A stretch of DNA of 61,134 nucleotides, from IMG/VR virus record IMGVR_UViG_3300007734_000737, positions 1 to 61,134 of that record, one strand, 5' to 3'. The position numbers and the translations under genes were made by a program. Below, piece after piece: positions 8,249 to 17,610 of the stretch. The notes beneath the pieces are model-generated. The model had not been told where the DNA came from and did no database searches. It was given only the letters and a program-made list of their open reading frames with translations. How positions within the stretch are numbered: the first letter of the stretch is position 1; every line of letters starts with the position of its first letter. Origin of the DNA: a virus.

Positions 8249-9508
8249 ATGTTAACACAAGAAATAAAAAATAAATTAAACGAATTATATAAAAGTACAC
8301 CTGATTATGTTGGTGTTGCATATGGTTATAAAACAGTTCAAGGTCTTGAAACATCTAATATATCAATTGTTTTTACGGTTCCAAAAAAGAAACCATTAAA
8401 TGAAATACCTTTTGATGAACGTTTACCGGAATTTGTTGAAATTAGTGGAACAATCTATAGAACCGATGTGGTTGAAATTGAAAAAGTAATTCCAATGACC
8501 CATATTGATACTGTTGATTGTAATAATCCTTTAATTAACCCAAGTTGTTATACTTGGTCCCCTTTAGGTACGGTATCACCACCTAATAGAGACACTTTTA
8601 GACCTTTAATTGGTGGAATATCACTTACCGCAGACCATTTAATTGGTACTGTAGGAACTTTAGGTCTTATTGTTGTAGACAGTACAAGTCAAAAACTTGT
8701 TGGATTAACAAATAATCACGTTGTTGTTCAGGACGCATCCTATACTAGTTATAGAAATTTAACAGGTCCTATTGTCAATGAATATAAAGCTTCGGCATAT
8801 CAAGATGGTGAATCTTTTTCCGAAAATAAAAAAATTGGTGAGGTCATTAGATATGTTCCGTTAAAAAGTCGACCAGATTTAAATACCGTAGACGGTGCAT
8901 TAGTTTCATTATGTGCAAATACAGTTAATACTGTAACATCTATTAAACAATTAGGTATTAATTATAATCAACCTATTCCATTTGCAACAACGTCTGAGAT
9001 AGATAGTTTACTTGTGACACCAAGAACAATTTTAAGTAGTGGTAGAACAACGGGGGCAAAAACAGGTAATTGTAGTTTAAAAATTAAATATTTAAATGCC
9101 ACGCAAGATGTTGGTGATTACCCTTTACAAGGCGTTGGTAGAACAGTCAGATTTAATGAGTTAATTTGTTTTACAAGATTAAGTGAAACTTGTAATTGGC
9201 CAATTTATCACGGAGATTCCGGGTCGGTGTTAATTGCAGACTTTGATGGTGTTTATAAAATAATTGGATTAAATTTTGCGGGGTCAGCTCAAGTTGATGG
9301 GTCAACAACTCAAATTGGACAATATGGTTATGCTTGTAGAATAGATAATGTTGCATTTGAATTAGGTATTGAAGCTTGGAATGGTACATCGGTGAATGCT
9401 GTAACGACTATTGACAAAATTTTAACACCTAATGGTAGTGCAAATAAAACAATAATTGTGGATGGTAAAACATATTGGCAAGTAGGTCTATCACGTCATT
9501 TAAACTAA
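8249..9508 (+). CDS. Trypsin-like (chymotrypsin-fold) serine protease
   Basis: The 419-residue protein has a full putative catalytic triad in the right order. The His is in LTNNHVVV (H157), the Asp in TVDGALVSL (D215) and the nucleophile in HGDSGSVLI (S324). The GDSGS box with the downstream LNFAGS strand is the S1-type signature. Residues 1-120 form a separate N-terminal part that is not part of the fold. There is no signal peptide. It is the third gene of the adhesin operon, 18 bases after the 617-residue protein. It may process the fibre proteins, or act as a virion enzyme on host surface protein. The family call is strong; the substrate is unknown. Confidence 0.8.
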   Translation: MLTQEIKNKLNELYKSTPDYVGVAYGYKTVQGLETSNISIVFTVPKKKPLNEIPFDERLPEFVEISGTIYRTDVVEIEKVIPMTHIDTVDCNNPLINPSCYTWSPLGTVSPPNRDTFRPLIGGISLTADHLIGTVGTLGLIVVDSTSQKLVGLTNNHVVVQDASYTSYRNLTGPIVNEYKASAYQDGESFSENKKIGEVIRYVPLKSRPDLNTVDGALVSLCANTVNTVTSIKQLGINYNQPIPFATTSEIDSLLVTPRTILSSGRTTGAKTGNCSLKIKYLNATQDVGDYPLQGVGRTVRFNELICFTRLSETCNWPIYHGDSGSVLIADFDGVYKIIGLNFAGSAQVDGSTTQIGQYGYACRIDNVAFELGIEAWNGTSVNAVTTIDKILTPNGSANKTIIVDGKTYWQVGLSRHLN

Positions 9509-9528
9509 ATAAACTAAATAAACTAAAT
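9502..9528 (+). repeat. Three tandem copies of a 9-base unit
   Basis: AAACTAAAT occurs three times in a row. It includes the protease stop codon and adds further in-frame TAA codons before the next gene at 9534. Confidence 0.85.
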
Positions 9529-9533
9529 AATTT

Positions 9534-12221
9534 ATGTCATTTTCATCATCAATTTGTATAACAAATATTGGAACATTACCTTTAGGGTGTAATGTAAGTA
9601 TTTATTCAGATACAGATAATTATACCTCACCATTTCAAATAGATATACCACTTTCTCAATTAACATCAAATTGTCCATATATATTAACTAATATACCGTC
9701 TGGTACCCGATTTATTAAAATTGAAGAAACTACATCCCATTGTTGTACAATTTTAGAATTAAAACCTATTAATTTATGTGATTTATATCATCTTCAAATA
9801 CAAGGTTTCACATCAACAACCATTAGTCAGATTGTCGCAGGACTTTTAGTTGGTTCTGTTGGCGCAACTATTACCGATTATATAATTGATTGGTATGGTC
9901 CGGATAATAATACAACCATAGCATTTACTTCAGGTTATGGAAGTGCATATCCTACTATTACTTATCAACAAACCCACCCATTTACTAGAATGTCTTTACC
10001 AGGGTATTATGTACCTATGATTCGACAAATACGAATTAATGGTATTGATTATTCAAAAACCGGAGGAGCAGGATTTATTCAGGCAAACATTGATTGTTTA
10101 GAAAATCAAACAGTGGTAGTATCCCCATCAAATTGTGTTGGTAATAGACAATTACCTTATTACACTGAAAAACAATATAATAATTATTATTTTTCTCACG
10201 GTGCCTCATTTAATGCCGCTCCCGAAACATTAGAAATGGATTTTGACCTTAGCGTTAGTACAAATTATTTTGCTTGGTCTTTTAAGGCCCTTCTTGTTAG
10301 CGACACAATTGAAATAAGTTTTATAAGTGATAGATACTTAACTCCAATTGTTTTAGAATATTGGAAAATTGGGTATGAGTCATTACCTAATATATTTGTA
10401 CAACCAAAAGTATTACAGGTTACTACTGGTTTTTATTTTAGAAAAGTAACAAATCTTCATCCATTATTAAGAGGTCAAAACGATAAGATTAGAATTAAAA
10501 TAACACCTAATCCCACAAACCCTTTAACAGATTGGGATTTATATTTTATATGTTTAGATACTTTTGATTGTAAAACTTGTTATGATACATCACCACTCCC
10601 ATATAAATTAATTGAACCTTCAATACATATAACATCGGGTGAATGTAACACATATTTATTTAGTTCTGTATTTACCGGATGTACTAGTACCGATTTGCAA
10701 TCATCAAATTTATATAAATATTTACTAGACCAAACTTCTATTTCTCTAGCAGGTATTGGATTTAATGGAAACCAATATGATGCAAATTGGAACGGAACAA
10801 ATGCTCTATCATCAACTTTGTATACAGGACAAACAAATTGTGAAACAGGATATTTTATAAGTGGTTGCGACATTAGTTGTTATCCATATAATGGAGGCCC
10901 TACAACATTTAGTAAAACAAATGATGGCCCTGGAGGCACCGGTAGAATTTATATGACTTTTCAAAATTTGTCAGATTTAGAGGTTTATTGGTTTTCATAT
11001 CAAAATAATGTTGTGGCATATGGATTAGGAACATATAACGATAATACCAATCTTAATTATTATCGTAATTTTAAACTTTATATTCCTTTAGTTGACATTA
11101 ACTCTATAAATAGACCGTGTATTTCAGATGCCACCACTTTAATTCAATATACATTTCACACATCAAGTCAAGTAACAACAGGTCAAACGGAAACTCTTTT
11201 TTGGATGAATATAACAATGCCAACAGTGTCTAAAAACATCAGTTTTAATAACTGTTCTAATTGTGATTCAAAAATTAACCCTATAATTAATGAAATAACA
11301 GGTTCGTCCTTCTCCACTCTTAACCAAGCTAATTTTATTAGTAATGTTGGTGCTAAAATTTTCAAACCTTTCACTTGTTATCAATATACTTACCCAACTT
11401 TTACAACGGGAAATCAACTTAATGCTCGTGGTGCTGTGACATTAAATAATATTGTAAACGACACCATACCAATGTCAGGAGACTCTTATACATTAATACC
11501 ATCATTATCATCATCAACTTGTGATATATCAAGTTATAACACAATTTTTGACCCCGCATCAGGATTAATACCTCATACCAATTACACTAAAAACGTTATT
11601 TGTTATGACGTTAAACTAATATCCAACCCACTTAAAATTCAAATTTTTAATTGTTTCTTATCTTCTAATCTTTTAATTTATGAGTATAGTTTAAGCGGTA
11701 TAAGTGCCAACACAGTAACATATATTGACCATAATGCCTTTGTCGGACCATCTATGAAATTAGTTACGTCTCAGGGTTCGTATGATGAAGGTGGGCCAAT
11801 ACCTAATATTTATAAATCACAATATTGTGGTCAACCAAACTATTCTCCTTATATGCAGTGGGCATTAAATGGGTTACCAACTATATCAGCCACTAGTTAT
11901 TCCATACTTTGTGAGGATATTGATGCACAAGGTAGTAGCCCTGACGGGTATTTTGTTCATTGGTCAGTAACAGGTATTGACCCAACACAATTTAATATTC
12001 TTCAAAATGGTAGTTGGGTTAGTAATCCATTATTAAATGTTCAACCAACTGATTATCAATATCTTCCAAACCCATATTATGACGATAGGGCAAACGGTTG
12101 GAATGGACCTTGTCCTCCATCAGGTGAAACTCATCATTATAGAATACAAGTAACAGCAAATTTAGTGGATAATACGACAATTAAAAGTAATTATTCTACA
12201 TTCACATCTACAACCCCTTAA
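9534..12221 (+). CDS. Large structural/adhesin-like protein, unknown family
   Basis: An 895-residue protein that I do not recognise. It is rich in Thr, Asn, Ser and Cys pairs (for example HCCTI, CKTCYD, NCSNCD). It reads as successive beta-strand-rich domains without TP linkers. One hydrophobic stretch (IVAGLLVGSVGATI, about residues 101-114) could be a short buried or membrane-active segment. It lies last in the rightward adhesin operon and is closed by a strong terminator at 12230-12256. Position and composition suggest a tail-fibre or receptor-binding component working with the two TP-linked proteins. No catalytic motif is apparent. Confidence 0.5.
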   Translation: MSFSSSICITNIGTLPLGCNVSIYSDTDNYTSPFQIDIPLSQLTSNCPYILTNIPSGTRFIKIEETTSHCCTILELKPINLCDLYHLQIQGFTSTTISQIVAGLLVGSVGATITDYIIDWYGPDNNTTIAFTSGYGSAYPTITYQQTHPFTRMSLPGYYVPMIRQIRINGIDYSKTGGAGFIQANIDCLENQTVVVSPSNCVGNRQLPYYTEKQYNNYYFSHGASFNAAPETLEMDFDLSVSTNYFAWSFKALLVSDTIEISFISDRYLTPIVLEYWKIGYESLPNIFVQPKVLQVTTGFYFRKVTNLHPLLRGQNDKIRIKITPNPTNPLTDWDLYFICLDTFDCKTCYDTSPLPYKLIEPSIHITSGECNTYLFSSVFTGCTSTDLQSSNLYKYLLDQTSISLAGIGFNGNQYDANWNGTNALSSTLYTGQTNCETGYFISGCDISCYPYNGGPTTFSKTNDGPGGTGRIYMTFQNLSDLEVYWFSYQNNVVAYGLGTYNDNTNLNYYRNFKLYIPLVDINSINRPCISDATTLIQYTFHTSSQVTTGQTETLFWMNITMPTVSKNISFNNCSNCDSKINPIINEITGSSFSTLNQANFISNVGAKIFKPFTCYQYTYPTFTTGNQLNARGAVTLNNIVNDTIPMSGDSYTLIPSLSSSTCDISSYNTIFDPASGLIPHTNYTKNVICYDVKLISNPLKIQIFNCFLSSNLLIYEYSLSGISANTVTYIDHNAFVGPSMKLVTSQGSYDEGGPIPNIYKSQYCGQPNYSPYMQWALNGLPTISATSYSILCEDIDAQGSSPDGYFVHWSVTGIDPTQFNILQNGSWVSNPLLNVQPTDYQYLPNPYYDDRANGWNGPCPPSGETHHYRIQVTANLVDNTTIKSNYSTFTSTTP

Positions 12222-12229
12222 AAAATATC

Positions 12230-12256
12230 CCTCCCCAAAAAGGAGGTTTTTTTTTT
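12230..12256 (+). terminator. Intrinsic terminator of the adhesin operon
   Basis: CCTCC and GGAGG pair around a CCAAAAA loop and are followed by ten T residues. It lies 8 bases after the stop of the 895-residue gene. Confidence 0.8.
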
Positions 12257-12262
12257 ATCCAT

Positions 12263-12291
12263 TTGATTTACTCAAGGATTTCCGATATATT
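12263..12291 (+). promoter_or_regulatory. Sigma70-like promoter for DNA polymerase, overlapping a TATTTATA motif
   Basis: TTGATT (12263-12268) and TATATT (12286-12291) are separated by exactly 17 bases. A TATTTATA motif at 12288-12295 overlaps the -10 box and is followed by GAAACAAGACAAAC, a stretch also found before the tail sheath gene. The leader to the ATG at 12354 is about 55 bases. Confidence 0.5.
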
Positions 12292-12353
12292 TATAGAAAC
12301 AAGACAAACCTGACTTATGTCGGAGCTAATATGTCATTCTAAAAAAATATAAT

Positions 12354-15143
12354 ATGGTAACACAAGAAGAAATTAAGGCATTCCTTGAAGGGAATGACCC
12401 CGAAGAGCACATAGTTGCTATCGAGTATGATTACGTCACCGACGCAATCTACAAAATCAAAGAAATCCCTGGTCAGGGAAAGATAATCAAAAAAGATACA
12501 TTTACGGCATTTGCTTGGGTTGGAGACCTTAGAGATTTGAATTTTTATTCAAAATCTAAAGACCAACAAAAAGAGGCAATGAAAAAACACGGAATCATCA
12601 TTGATAAATTAAAAACCAAAGGTAATGAGAGATTAGAGAAAGGTCTTAAATTTATGGTTAAATCAATGAAGGGTTATCGTTCACTTATTCAATTTTTTAG
12701 AGATGGTGGTGTTGACCCGTGGGGTGAAAAGACAAAAGGAAAACTAACGGTTCTTCCACCGGTTGAGCAGTTCCTTATCTCAAGAGAGAAAAGATTGTTC
12801 AAGGGGTATGAAGAATACAACGACATTACCCGACTCGGATTTGACTTGGAGACGACCGCTTTGGAACCAAAGGATGGTCGTATATTTATGATTGGAATCA
12901 AAACCAATAAAGGATATCAAAAAGTTATTGAGTGTGCTGATGAAGACCAAGAACGAAGAGGGTTAGTTGAGTTCTTCAATATTATCGATGAACTTAAACC
13001 ATCAATTATTGGTGGATACAATTCAGCAAACTTTGATTGGTTTTGGATATTTGAGAGATGTAAGGCACTTAACTTAGACATTAAAAAAATCGCTAAATCA
13101 CTAAACCCGGCAAGACCTATCTCTCAAAAAGATGGTATGTTAAAACTTGCCAACGAGGTAGAACGATTCTCTCAAACTCAATTGTGGGGTTATAACATTA
13201 TTGATATCATTCACTCAGTTCGTAGAGCACAAGCAATCAATTCAAGCATTAAGTCTGCTGGTCTTAAGTACATCACCCAATACATCAAAGCTGAATCTCC
13301 TGACCGTGTTTATATTGACCATTTAGAGATTGGTCCAATGTATGCCAAAAAAGAAGAGTATTGGTTGAATGTTGAGAATGGAAAATATAAGAAAGCGGAC
13401 AATCCGAACTTCAACAATTTAGACACAAGATTCCCGGGTAAATACCTAAAGGTGACAGGTGATAATATTGTGGAGAGATATCTTGACGATGACTTAGAGG
13501 AGACGTTGACAGTGGATGATGAGTTCAACCAAGGAACGTTTCTATTAGCGTCTATGGTACCAACAACATACGAAAGAGTTTCCACAATGGGAACCGCAAC
13601 TTTATGGAGAATGATTATGTTGGCTTGGTCATATAAGAATAATTTGGCTATCCCTGCTAAAGAAGATAAGACCGACTTCGTAGGAGGTCTCTCACGACTA
13701 CTTAAGGTGGGTTACTCTACCAATGTACTAAAACTTGACTACTCGTCTCTATACCCCTCCATTCAGCTCGTACACGACGTGTTCCCAGAGTGTGATGTGA
13801 TGGGGGGAATGAAAGGGATGTTAACTTATTTCCGTAACGCTCGTATTATGTATAAAAACTTGGCGTCGGAGTATAAGTCAATTGATTCTAAAAAATCACT
13901 TTCATACGATAGAAAACAATTACCATTAAAAATCTTCATTAACTCAATGTTTGGTGGATTATCAGCTCCACACGTTTATGAGTGGGGAGAAATGAATAGT
14001 GGTGAAAGAATCACTTGTACCGGAAGACAATATCTTCGTCAGATGGTAAAATACTTCGTAAAGAGGGGATACACACCTTTGGTACTTGATACCGATGGGG
14101 TTAACTTTAGTTTACCTGAAGGTGGTGTTGACGATAGAGTTTATATTGGAAAAGGATTAAATTGGTTGGTTAAAGAGGGTCAAGAATATAGAGGTTATTA
14201 CGCCGACACCGCAGAATACAACGACTTGTTTATGAAAGGCGAGATGGGTTTAGATTGTGACGGAACTTGGGATTCTTGTATTAATTTGAGTAGAAAGAAT
14301 TATGCCACGATGGAGTCCAACGGTAAGATTAAATTAACCGGGAACTCAATTAAATCTAAAAAATTACCACTATATATTGAGGTATTTTTAGATAAAGGTG
14401 TGAGATTATTATTGGAAGGAAAAGGACAAGAATTTATTGAGTGGTATTTTGAATATCACCAAAGAATATATGACCAACAAATTCCATTAAAGCAAATTGC
14501 TCAAAGAGCAAGAGTTAAACTATCTGTTGAAGATTATAAAAAAAGATGTACTCAAAAAACAAAGGCGGGTTCATTAATGTCACGTATGAGTCATATGGAA
14601 TTAGTGATAAAACATAACTTAAAAGTATCGTTAGGTGATGTTATTAGTTATGTTAATAATGGAACTAAATCCTCCCACGGAGACGTTCAAAAAATAACAA
14701 AAAACAATTATACTAAAAAAGAATTAGATTTATTTACATCTGTGAATGGTGTGGAACCAGAAGATAAGTCAACCTCAACAATACAACTTAATTGTTATAT
14801 GTTAGACCAAACTGAAATTGAGAATAATCCTGACTTAACCGGTGATTACAATGTTGCAAGAGCAATCTCAACATTTAATAAAAAAGTTGAACCATTGTTG
14901 ATTGTTTTTAATAAAGAGTTAAGAGAAAGTTTGTTAATTGCCAATCCGGAAGATAGAGGATTTTTTACTAAAACTCAGTGTGAGTTGATTAGTGGTATTC
15001 CAAATAAAGAGGCGGACCAAGACACAATTGAGGATTTATTAACTATCACAGATTTAGAATTAAAGTTTTGGGAAAGAGTTGGTGTTAGTTCTGAATACAT
15101 TTATGAATTAGCCGAACATGGCTGGGAGGAACATATTAACTAA
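12354..15143 (+). CDS. 43: Family B DNA polymerase (T4 gp43-like)
   Basis: The 929-residue replicative polymerase is close to the T4 gp43 length of 898. The 3'-5' exonuclease motifs are LGFDLETTALE (D164, E166) and GGYNSANFDW. Polymerase motif A is LDYSSLYPSI (D462) and motif B is KIFINSMFGGL. Motif C reads LDTDGVNFS (D579, D581), where the usual Ser after the second Asp is Gly. The protein copies the phage genome, presumably with the helicase and gp32-like protein encoded at 42-48 kb. It is a single-gene transcription unit with its own sigma70-like promoter and a terminator just downstream. The first two thirds use noticeably more C-ending codons than the last third. Confidence 0.95.
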   Translation: MVTQEEIKAFLEGNDPEEHIVAIEYDYVTDAIYKIKEIPGQGKIIKKDTFTAFAWVGDLRDLNFYSKSKDQQKEAMKKHGIIIDKLKTKGNERLEKGLKFMVKSMKGYRSLIQFFRDGGVDPWGEKTKGKLTVLPPVEQFLISREKRLFKGYEEYNDITRLGFDLETTALEPKDGRIFMIGIKTNKGYQKVIECADEDQERRGLVEFFNIIDELKPSIIGGYNSANFDWFWIFERCKALNLDIKKIAKSLNPARPISQKDGMLKLANEVERFSQTQLWGYNIIDIIHSVRRAQAINSSIKSAGLKYITQYIKAESPDRVYIDHLEIGPMYAKKEEYWLNVENGKYKKADNPNFNNLDTRFPGKYLKVTGDNIVERYLDDDLEETLTVDDEFNQGTFLLASMVPTTYERVSTMGTATLWRMIMLAWSYKNNLAIPAKEDKTDFVGGLSRLLKVGYSTNVLKLDYSSLYPSIQLVHDVFPECDVMGGMKGMLTYFRNARIMYKNLASEYKSIDSKKSLSYDRKQLPLKIFINSMFGGLSAPHVYEWGEMNSGERITCTGRQYLRQMVKYFVKRGYTPLVLDTDGVNFSLPEGGVDDRVYIGKGLNWLVKEGQEYRGYYADTAEYNDLFMKGEMGLDCDGTWDSCINLSRKNYATMESNGKIKLTGNSIKSKKLPLYIEVFLDKGVRLLLEGKGQEFIEWYFEYHQRIYDQQIPLKQIAQRARVKLSVEDYKKRCTQKTKAGSLMSRMSHMELVIKHNLKVSLGDVISYVNNGTKSSHGDVQKITKNNYTKKELDLFTSVNGVEPEDKSTSTIQLNCYMLDQTEIENNPDLTGDYNVARAISTFNKKVEPLLIVFNKELRESLLIANPEDRGFFTKTQCELISGIPNKEADQDTIEDLLTITDLELKFWERVGVSSEYIYELAEHGWEEHIN

Positions 15144-15150
15144 AACAGAA

Positions 15151-15176
15151 AAGGTGTCTCACGACACCTTTTTTTA
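15151..15176. terminator. Bidirectional intrinsic terminator
   Basis: AAGGTGTC and GACACCTT pair around a TCAC loop. T-rich tails follow in both directions, serving both the rightward polymerase gene and the leftward gene that stops at 15174. Confidence 0.8.
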
Positions 15177-15518
15177 TTCTAATTTTAAACCATCAGAACT
15201 TATCACATACCAACCACCATCCACTCTAAAGAACTCAACACAAGCCCCTTTATCTATTAGAATTTCATCGTATTGTTCATCTATTTGTCCCATCATTGGG
15301 ACAATTAAAACTTTAGTTAATGTTTTGATTACAATATGTTCAGTCGTATTTTGGTCTAAAAGTATTTTACAATAATCAACGTCTTTAACCAAAATAAATT
15401 CTTCACCATTTGTTCTGTGTTCCGGAATTACAACTGTTTTAATTGGTGGTTGAATTGGTAAATTGGACATTGAACCAAATATTTTATTTCCTGTTTTTGT
15501 TCTTGTTATAAAAGTCAT
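15174..15518 (-). CDS. Small probable virion protein, unknown family
   Basis: A 114-residue protein starting MTFITRTKTGNKIFG and ending in a beta-rich stretch, DGGWYVISSDGLKLE. Endings of this kind occur in many phage structural proteins that trimerise through beta-strands; that is a general likeness, not a family match. It lies 5 bases after the connector-like gene and is the last gene of a leftward unit closed by the terminator at 15151-15176. A head decoration or neck component is possible from the context. Confidence 0.5.
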   Translation of the reverse strand: MTFITRTKTGNKIFGSMSNLPIQPPIKTVVIPEHRTNGEEFILVKDVDYCKILLDQNTTEHIVIKTLTKVLIVPMMGQIDEQYDEILIDKGACVEFFRVDGGWYVISSDGLKLE

Positions 15519-15523
15519 ATAAA

Positions 15524-16645
15524 TTAAATTACGTATATTTGTCTTGGCATTGCTCTGAACTTTAATTGTTTGTTTAAGTTTTCAGCAATTAACGCCTCTC
15601 GTTCCATAACCTTTTCAGGTTTTAATCTTGTTAATCTACCTTCCGCACCAATTAATTCCTCAATTAGTTTTGTTTTTTCATCTTTAGCTTCTGTTGCTAA
15701 TGATTGATAATCCATTGTTAATTCGCTATCAGGTGTTTTGATATTCCCACTAAATTTACCACGAACTCTTGCTAATGTTTCTTTAACGTACGCAACAAAC
15801 CATCTACGAATCCAAACTTGAGCAGGATTATTTAAATCAATCCAATCAATTTCTTCAAATGGAACGTCTGACGGTAATGTAATAATGTCCGGATTTGATT
15901 TAAGACATTTGTCTCTATCGGCAGGACCAACATCGTAATACCAATACCACACTTTACCTCGTTTCATAGTTGCATTACCAAAATCAAATTTACCCCCCGG
16001 TACTTGCATTAAATGTAACGCCTTTTTACCTTCAGGTAAAGCGGTAATTCTATATGTTAAATCACCAGCAATAATTCTTCTTTGTATATTATTTTCTTGT
16101 AACCTCAATAACATATCAAAAGCAGGCATTAAAAACATAGAACCTGACATACCCATTTGTGCGAACCCACCGGGACCACCTAAGCCTGCGGCACCTAACG
16201 AACCAAAAGACCAAGGGTCTAATAATATACTATTAAGTTCTGCCGGAGTATACCACATAACTTCATTAACTTCTCTATTTGCGGGGATTTCATAAATTTG
16301 TTGTCCGGGAACTAAATCTATAAAATCTTTTTTAAGTTCCCAATCTCCCCCTGCTTGTAGTCCAACAATTTTAGAGTAAGCGTAAGTGTAACGAGTTTCA
16401 TAATCTAAACTTTTAGTTATGAATGCTCGTGATAATGATTGTGTATCTAAATTAAGATTATATAATGAAGTCCATTGTGATTCTATTAACCAATCTTGTA
16501 CATATTGAGAATAGTCACTAATAGATAATTCTAATAAACTATCCATCATCTCATCTTCAATTTCTATTGAACGAAGAGGAGCACCTAAAAGGTGTCTAAT
16601 TCTTGTATAGAGTTTGGTTCTTTCCGGTTCTGCGATAACTGCCAT
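15524..16645 (-). CDS. Neck / head-tail connector-like protein (T4 gp13-type candidate)
   Basis: A 373-residue protein. The C-terminal third reads as in phage neck and head-completion proteins: a helix with VWIRRWFVAYVKETLARVRG, then KFSGNIKTPDSELTMD, then a long charged helix (EAKDEKTKLIEELIG). The N-terminus has YTRIRHLLGAPLRSIEIED, followed by a helix. A Gly/Met-rich loop at about residues 150-170 is an insertion relative to the surrounding fold. The expected role is to close the head and dock the tail. It is driven by a TATTTATA motif at 16663-16670 on the minus strand. Unusually, it is encoded away from and opposite to the main tail operon. The gp13 equivalence is tentative. Confidence 0.5.
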   Translation of the reverse strand: MAVIAEPERTKLYTRIRHLLGAPLRSIEIEDEMMDSLLELSISDYSQYVQDWLIESQWTSLYNLNLDTQSLSRAFITKSLDYETRYTYAYSKIVGLQAGGDWELKKDFIDLVPGQQIYEIPANREVNEVMWYTPAELNSILLDPWSFGSLGAAGLGGPGGFAQMGMSGSMFLMPAFDMLLRLQENNIQRRIIAGDLTYRITALPEGKKALHLMQVPGGKFDFGNATMKRGKVWYWYYDVGPADRDKCLKSNPDIITLPSDVPFEEIDWIDLNNPAQVWIRRWFVAYVKETLARVRGKFSGNIKTPDSELTMDYQSLATEAKDEKTKLIEELIGAEGRLTRLKPEKVMEREALIAENLNKQLKFRAMPRQIYVI

Positions 16646-16662
16646 ATAGATTTGTGTTTCTA

Positions 16663-16670
16663 TATAAATA
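16663..16670 (-). promoter_or_regulatory. TATTTATA promoter-like motif for the connector gene
   Basis: Read on the minus strand: TATTTATA, then TAGAAACACAAATCTAT, then ATG (17-base gap). The downstream AAACACAA…CTAT-ATG text is shared with the next minus-strand gene's leader at 17556-17573. The motif abuts the stop codon of the upstream nuclease gene. Confidence 0.6.
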
Positions 16671-17555
16671 TCAGCTAAGAGTATAAATTAAATCATCTTC
16701 AGGAAAAACAAAATTACCTTCAACAATTTTACAATGTTTGTTATCAAATATTAGGACTTCTTTATTGTTTTTGGCAAATATCATCCAATTTGTTTTATAT
16801 GGTTTAACATTTGCTGACTCAAATATTGTTGTGAAACCATCTTTAGTTTTAATGTAACCGAATGGTTTTATTTGTGCTGTTTTTAATTTACCATCAATTA
16901 TTATTTCACAATCAATACCACCAACCATATCTTCATTACTTCCAAGTTTTCCAACGGCATTAACATTATCTTGACCAAATTCTTTTTTAAGAATGTTAAC
17001 GGTTGAATCTTCTCTTTTTTGACCCCAAGCGTGAGTTTGACCTAATACCATCATAAGTGATTGGAATGTTGAGGATTCGGGGTTAAAGATTCTAGTTTTA
17101 TATTCGTTAATTATGTTAACAAATTTTTTGACTTGATTGATTTGTTCAAAGACATCTGAGTTTTGAAATGAGATTGGTTGTTGTTTTTGTGATTTTAAAA
17201 CTTTATTAACATCTCTAAGTAACACACAAAAACAACTATAATTTGTGTTTAATTTGTTAATTACTGAACGACCTTCTTGTTCTAAATCATATACACCATA
17301 CGATTCTCCATCACCATATTTTCCCTTTTCGTAGTAATTGTTGGGAAAAACATCTTTTAAAATATTGTTGATTGCGTTTTTAAATAAATTTTTAACTCTT
17401 GGGTTATTGTTAAATACTTGTCTTATTTCTTCAACTTTTGATGAGGTACATTTCTCGGCTTTGGATTCAGATAACACTAATGTTATTTTTCTATCCGTTT
17501 CATTTTTGTTAATCGTTTCAATTATAAGATTAACTTTGTTTTCTGTATTTTTCAT
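16671..17555 (-). CDS. Putative PD-(D/E)XK-type nuclease, orphan
   Basis: A 294-residue protein of no family I recognise. The C-terminal half carries a plausible PD-(D/E)XK core: a conserved-looking helix with HAWGQKREDSTVNILKKEFG (about 175-194), then GGIDCEIII (D215), then KTAQIKPFGYI (Q228-x-K230). The D-x12-Q-x-K spacing is that of restriction-type and repair nucleases. The N-terminal half is charged and helical. If active it would cut DNA in the cytoplasm, for host-DNA breakdown, recombination or defence; no partner methylase is adjacent. It has its own promoter-like motif at 17574-17581 and sits between the SNF2 helicase and connector genes. The call rests on motif spacing only. Confidence 0.4.
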   Translation of the reverse strand: MKNTENKVNLIIETINKNETDRKITLVLSESKAEKCTSSKVEEIRQVFNNNPRVKNLFKNAINNILKDVFPNNYYEKGKYGDGESYGVYDLEQEGRSVINKLNTNYSCFCVLLRDVNKVLKSQKQQPISFQNSDVFEQINQVKKFVNIINEYKTRIFNPESSTFQSLMMVLGQTHAWGQKREDSTVNILKKEFGQDNVNAVGKLGSNEDMVGGIDCEIIIDGKLKTAQIKPFGYIKTKDGFTTIFESANVKPYKTNWMIFAKNNKEVLIFDNKHCKIVEGNFVFPEDDLIYTLS

Positions 17556-17573
17556 ATAGGCTTGTGTTATTAT

Positions 17574-17581
17574 GATAAATA
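17574..17581 (-). promoter_or_regulatory. TATTTATC promoter-like motif for the nuclease gene
   Basis: On the minus strand TATTTATC is followed by ATAATAACACAAGCCTAT and ATG (18-base gap). The leader matches that of the connector gene in its AACACAA and CTAT-ATG parts. Confidence 0.55.
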
Positions 17582-17585
17582 TCTG

Positions 17586-17610
17586 AACAACCGAATTAAC
17601 CTCGGTTGTT
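17586..17610 (-). terminator. Hairpin at the end of the SNF2 helicase gene
   Basis: AACAACCGA and TCGGTTGTT form a 9-base-pair stem with a 7-base loop that contains the helicase stop codon. There is no clear T-run, so it may be a weak terminator or an RNA-stabilising hairpin. The next gene's promoter motif begins 4 bases beyond it. Confidence 0.5.

Noticed and set aside
3542-12221. Diversity-generating retroelement acting on the adhesin genes
   Set aside because: No reverse transcriptase, template repeat or accessory gene was seen in the window; variation, if any, would come from repeat slippage or recombination.
15118-15375. Rightward open frame of 85 codons after the polymerase
   Set aside because: It crosses the polymerase stop and the bidirectional terminator and is antisense to the 114-residue gene; its composition is that of a shadow frame.
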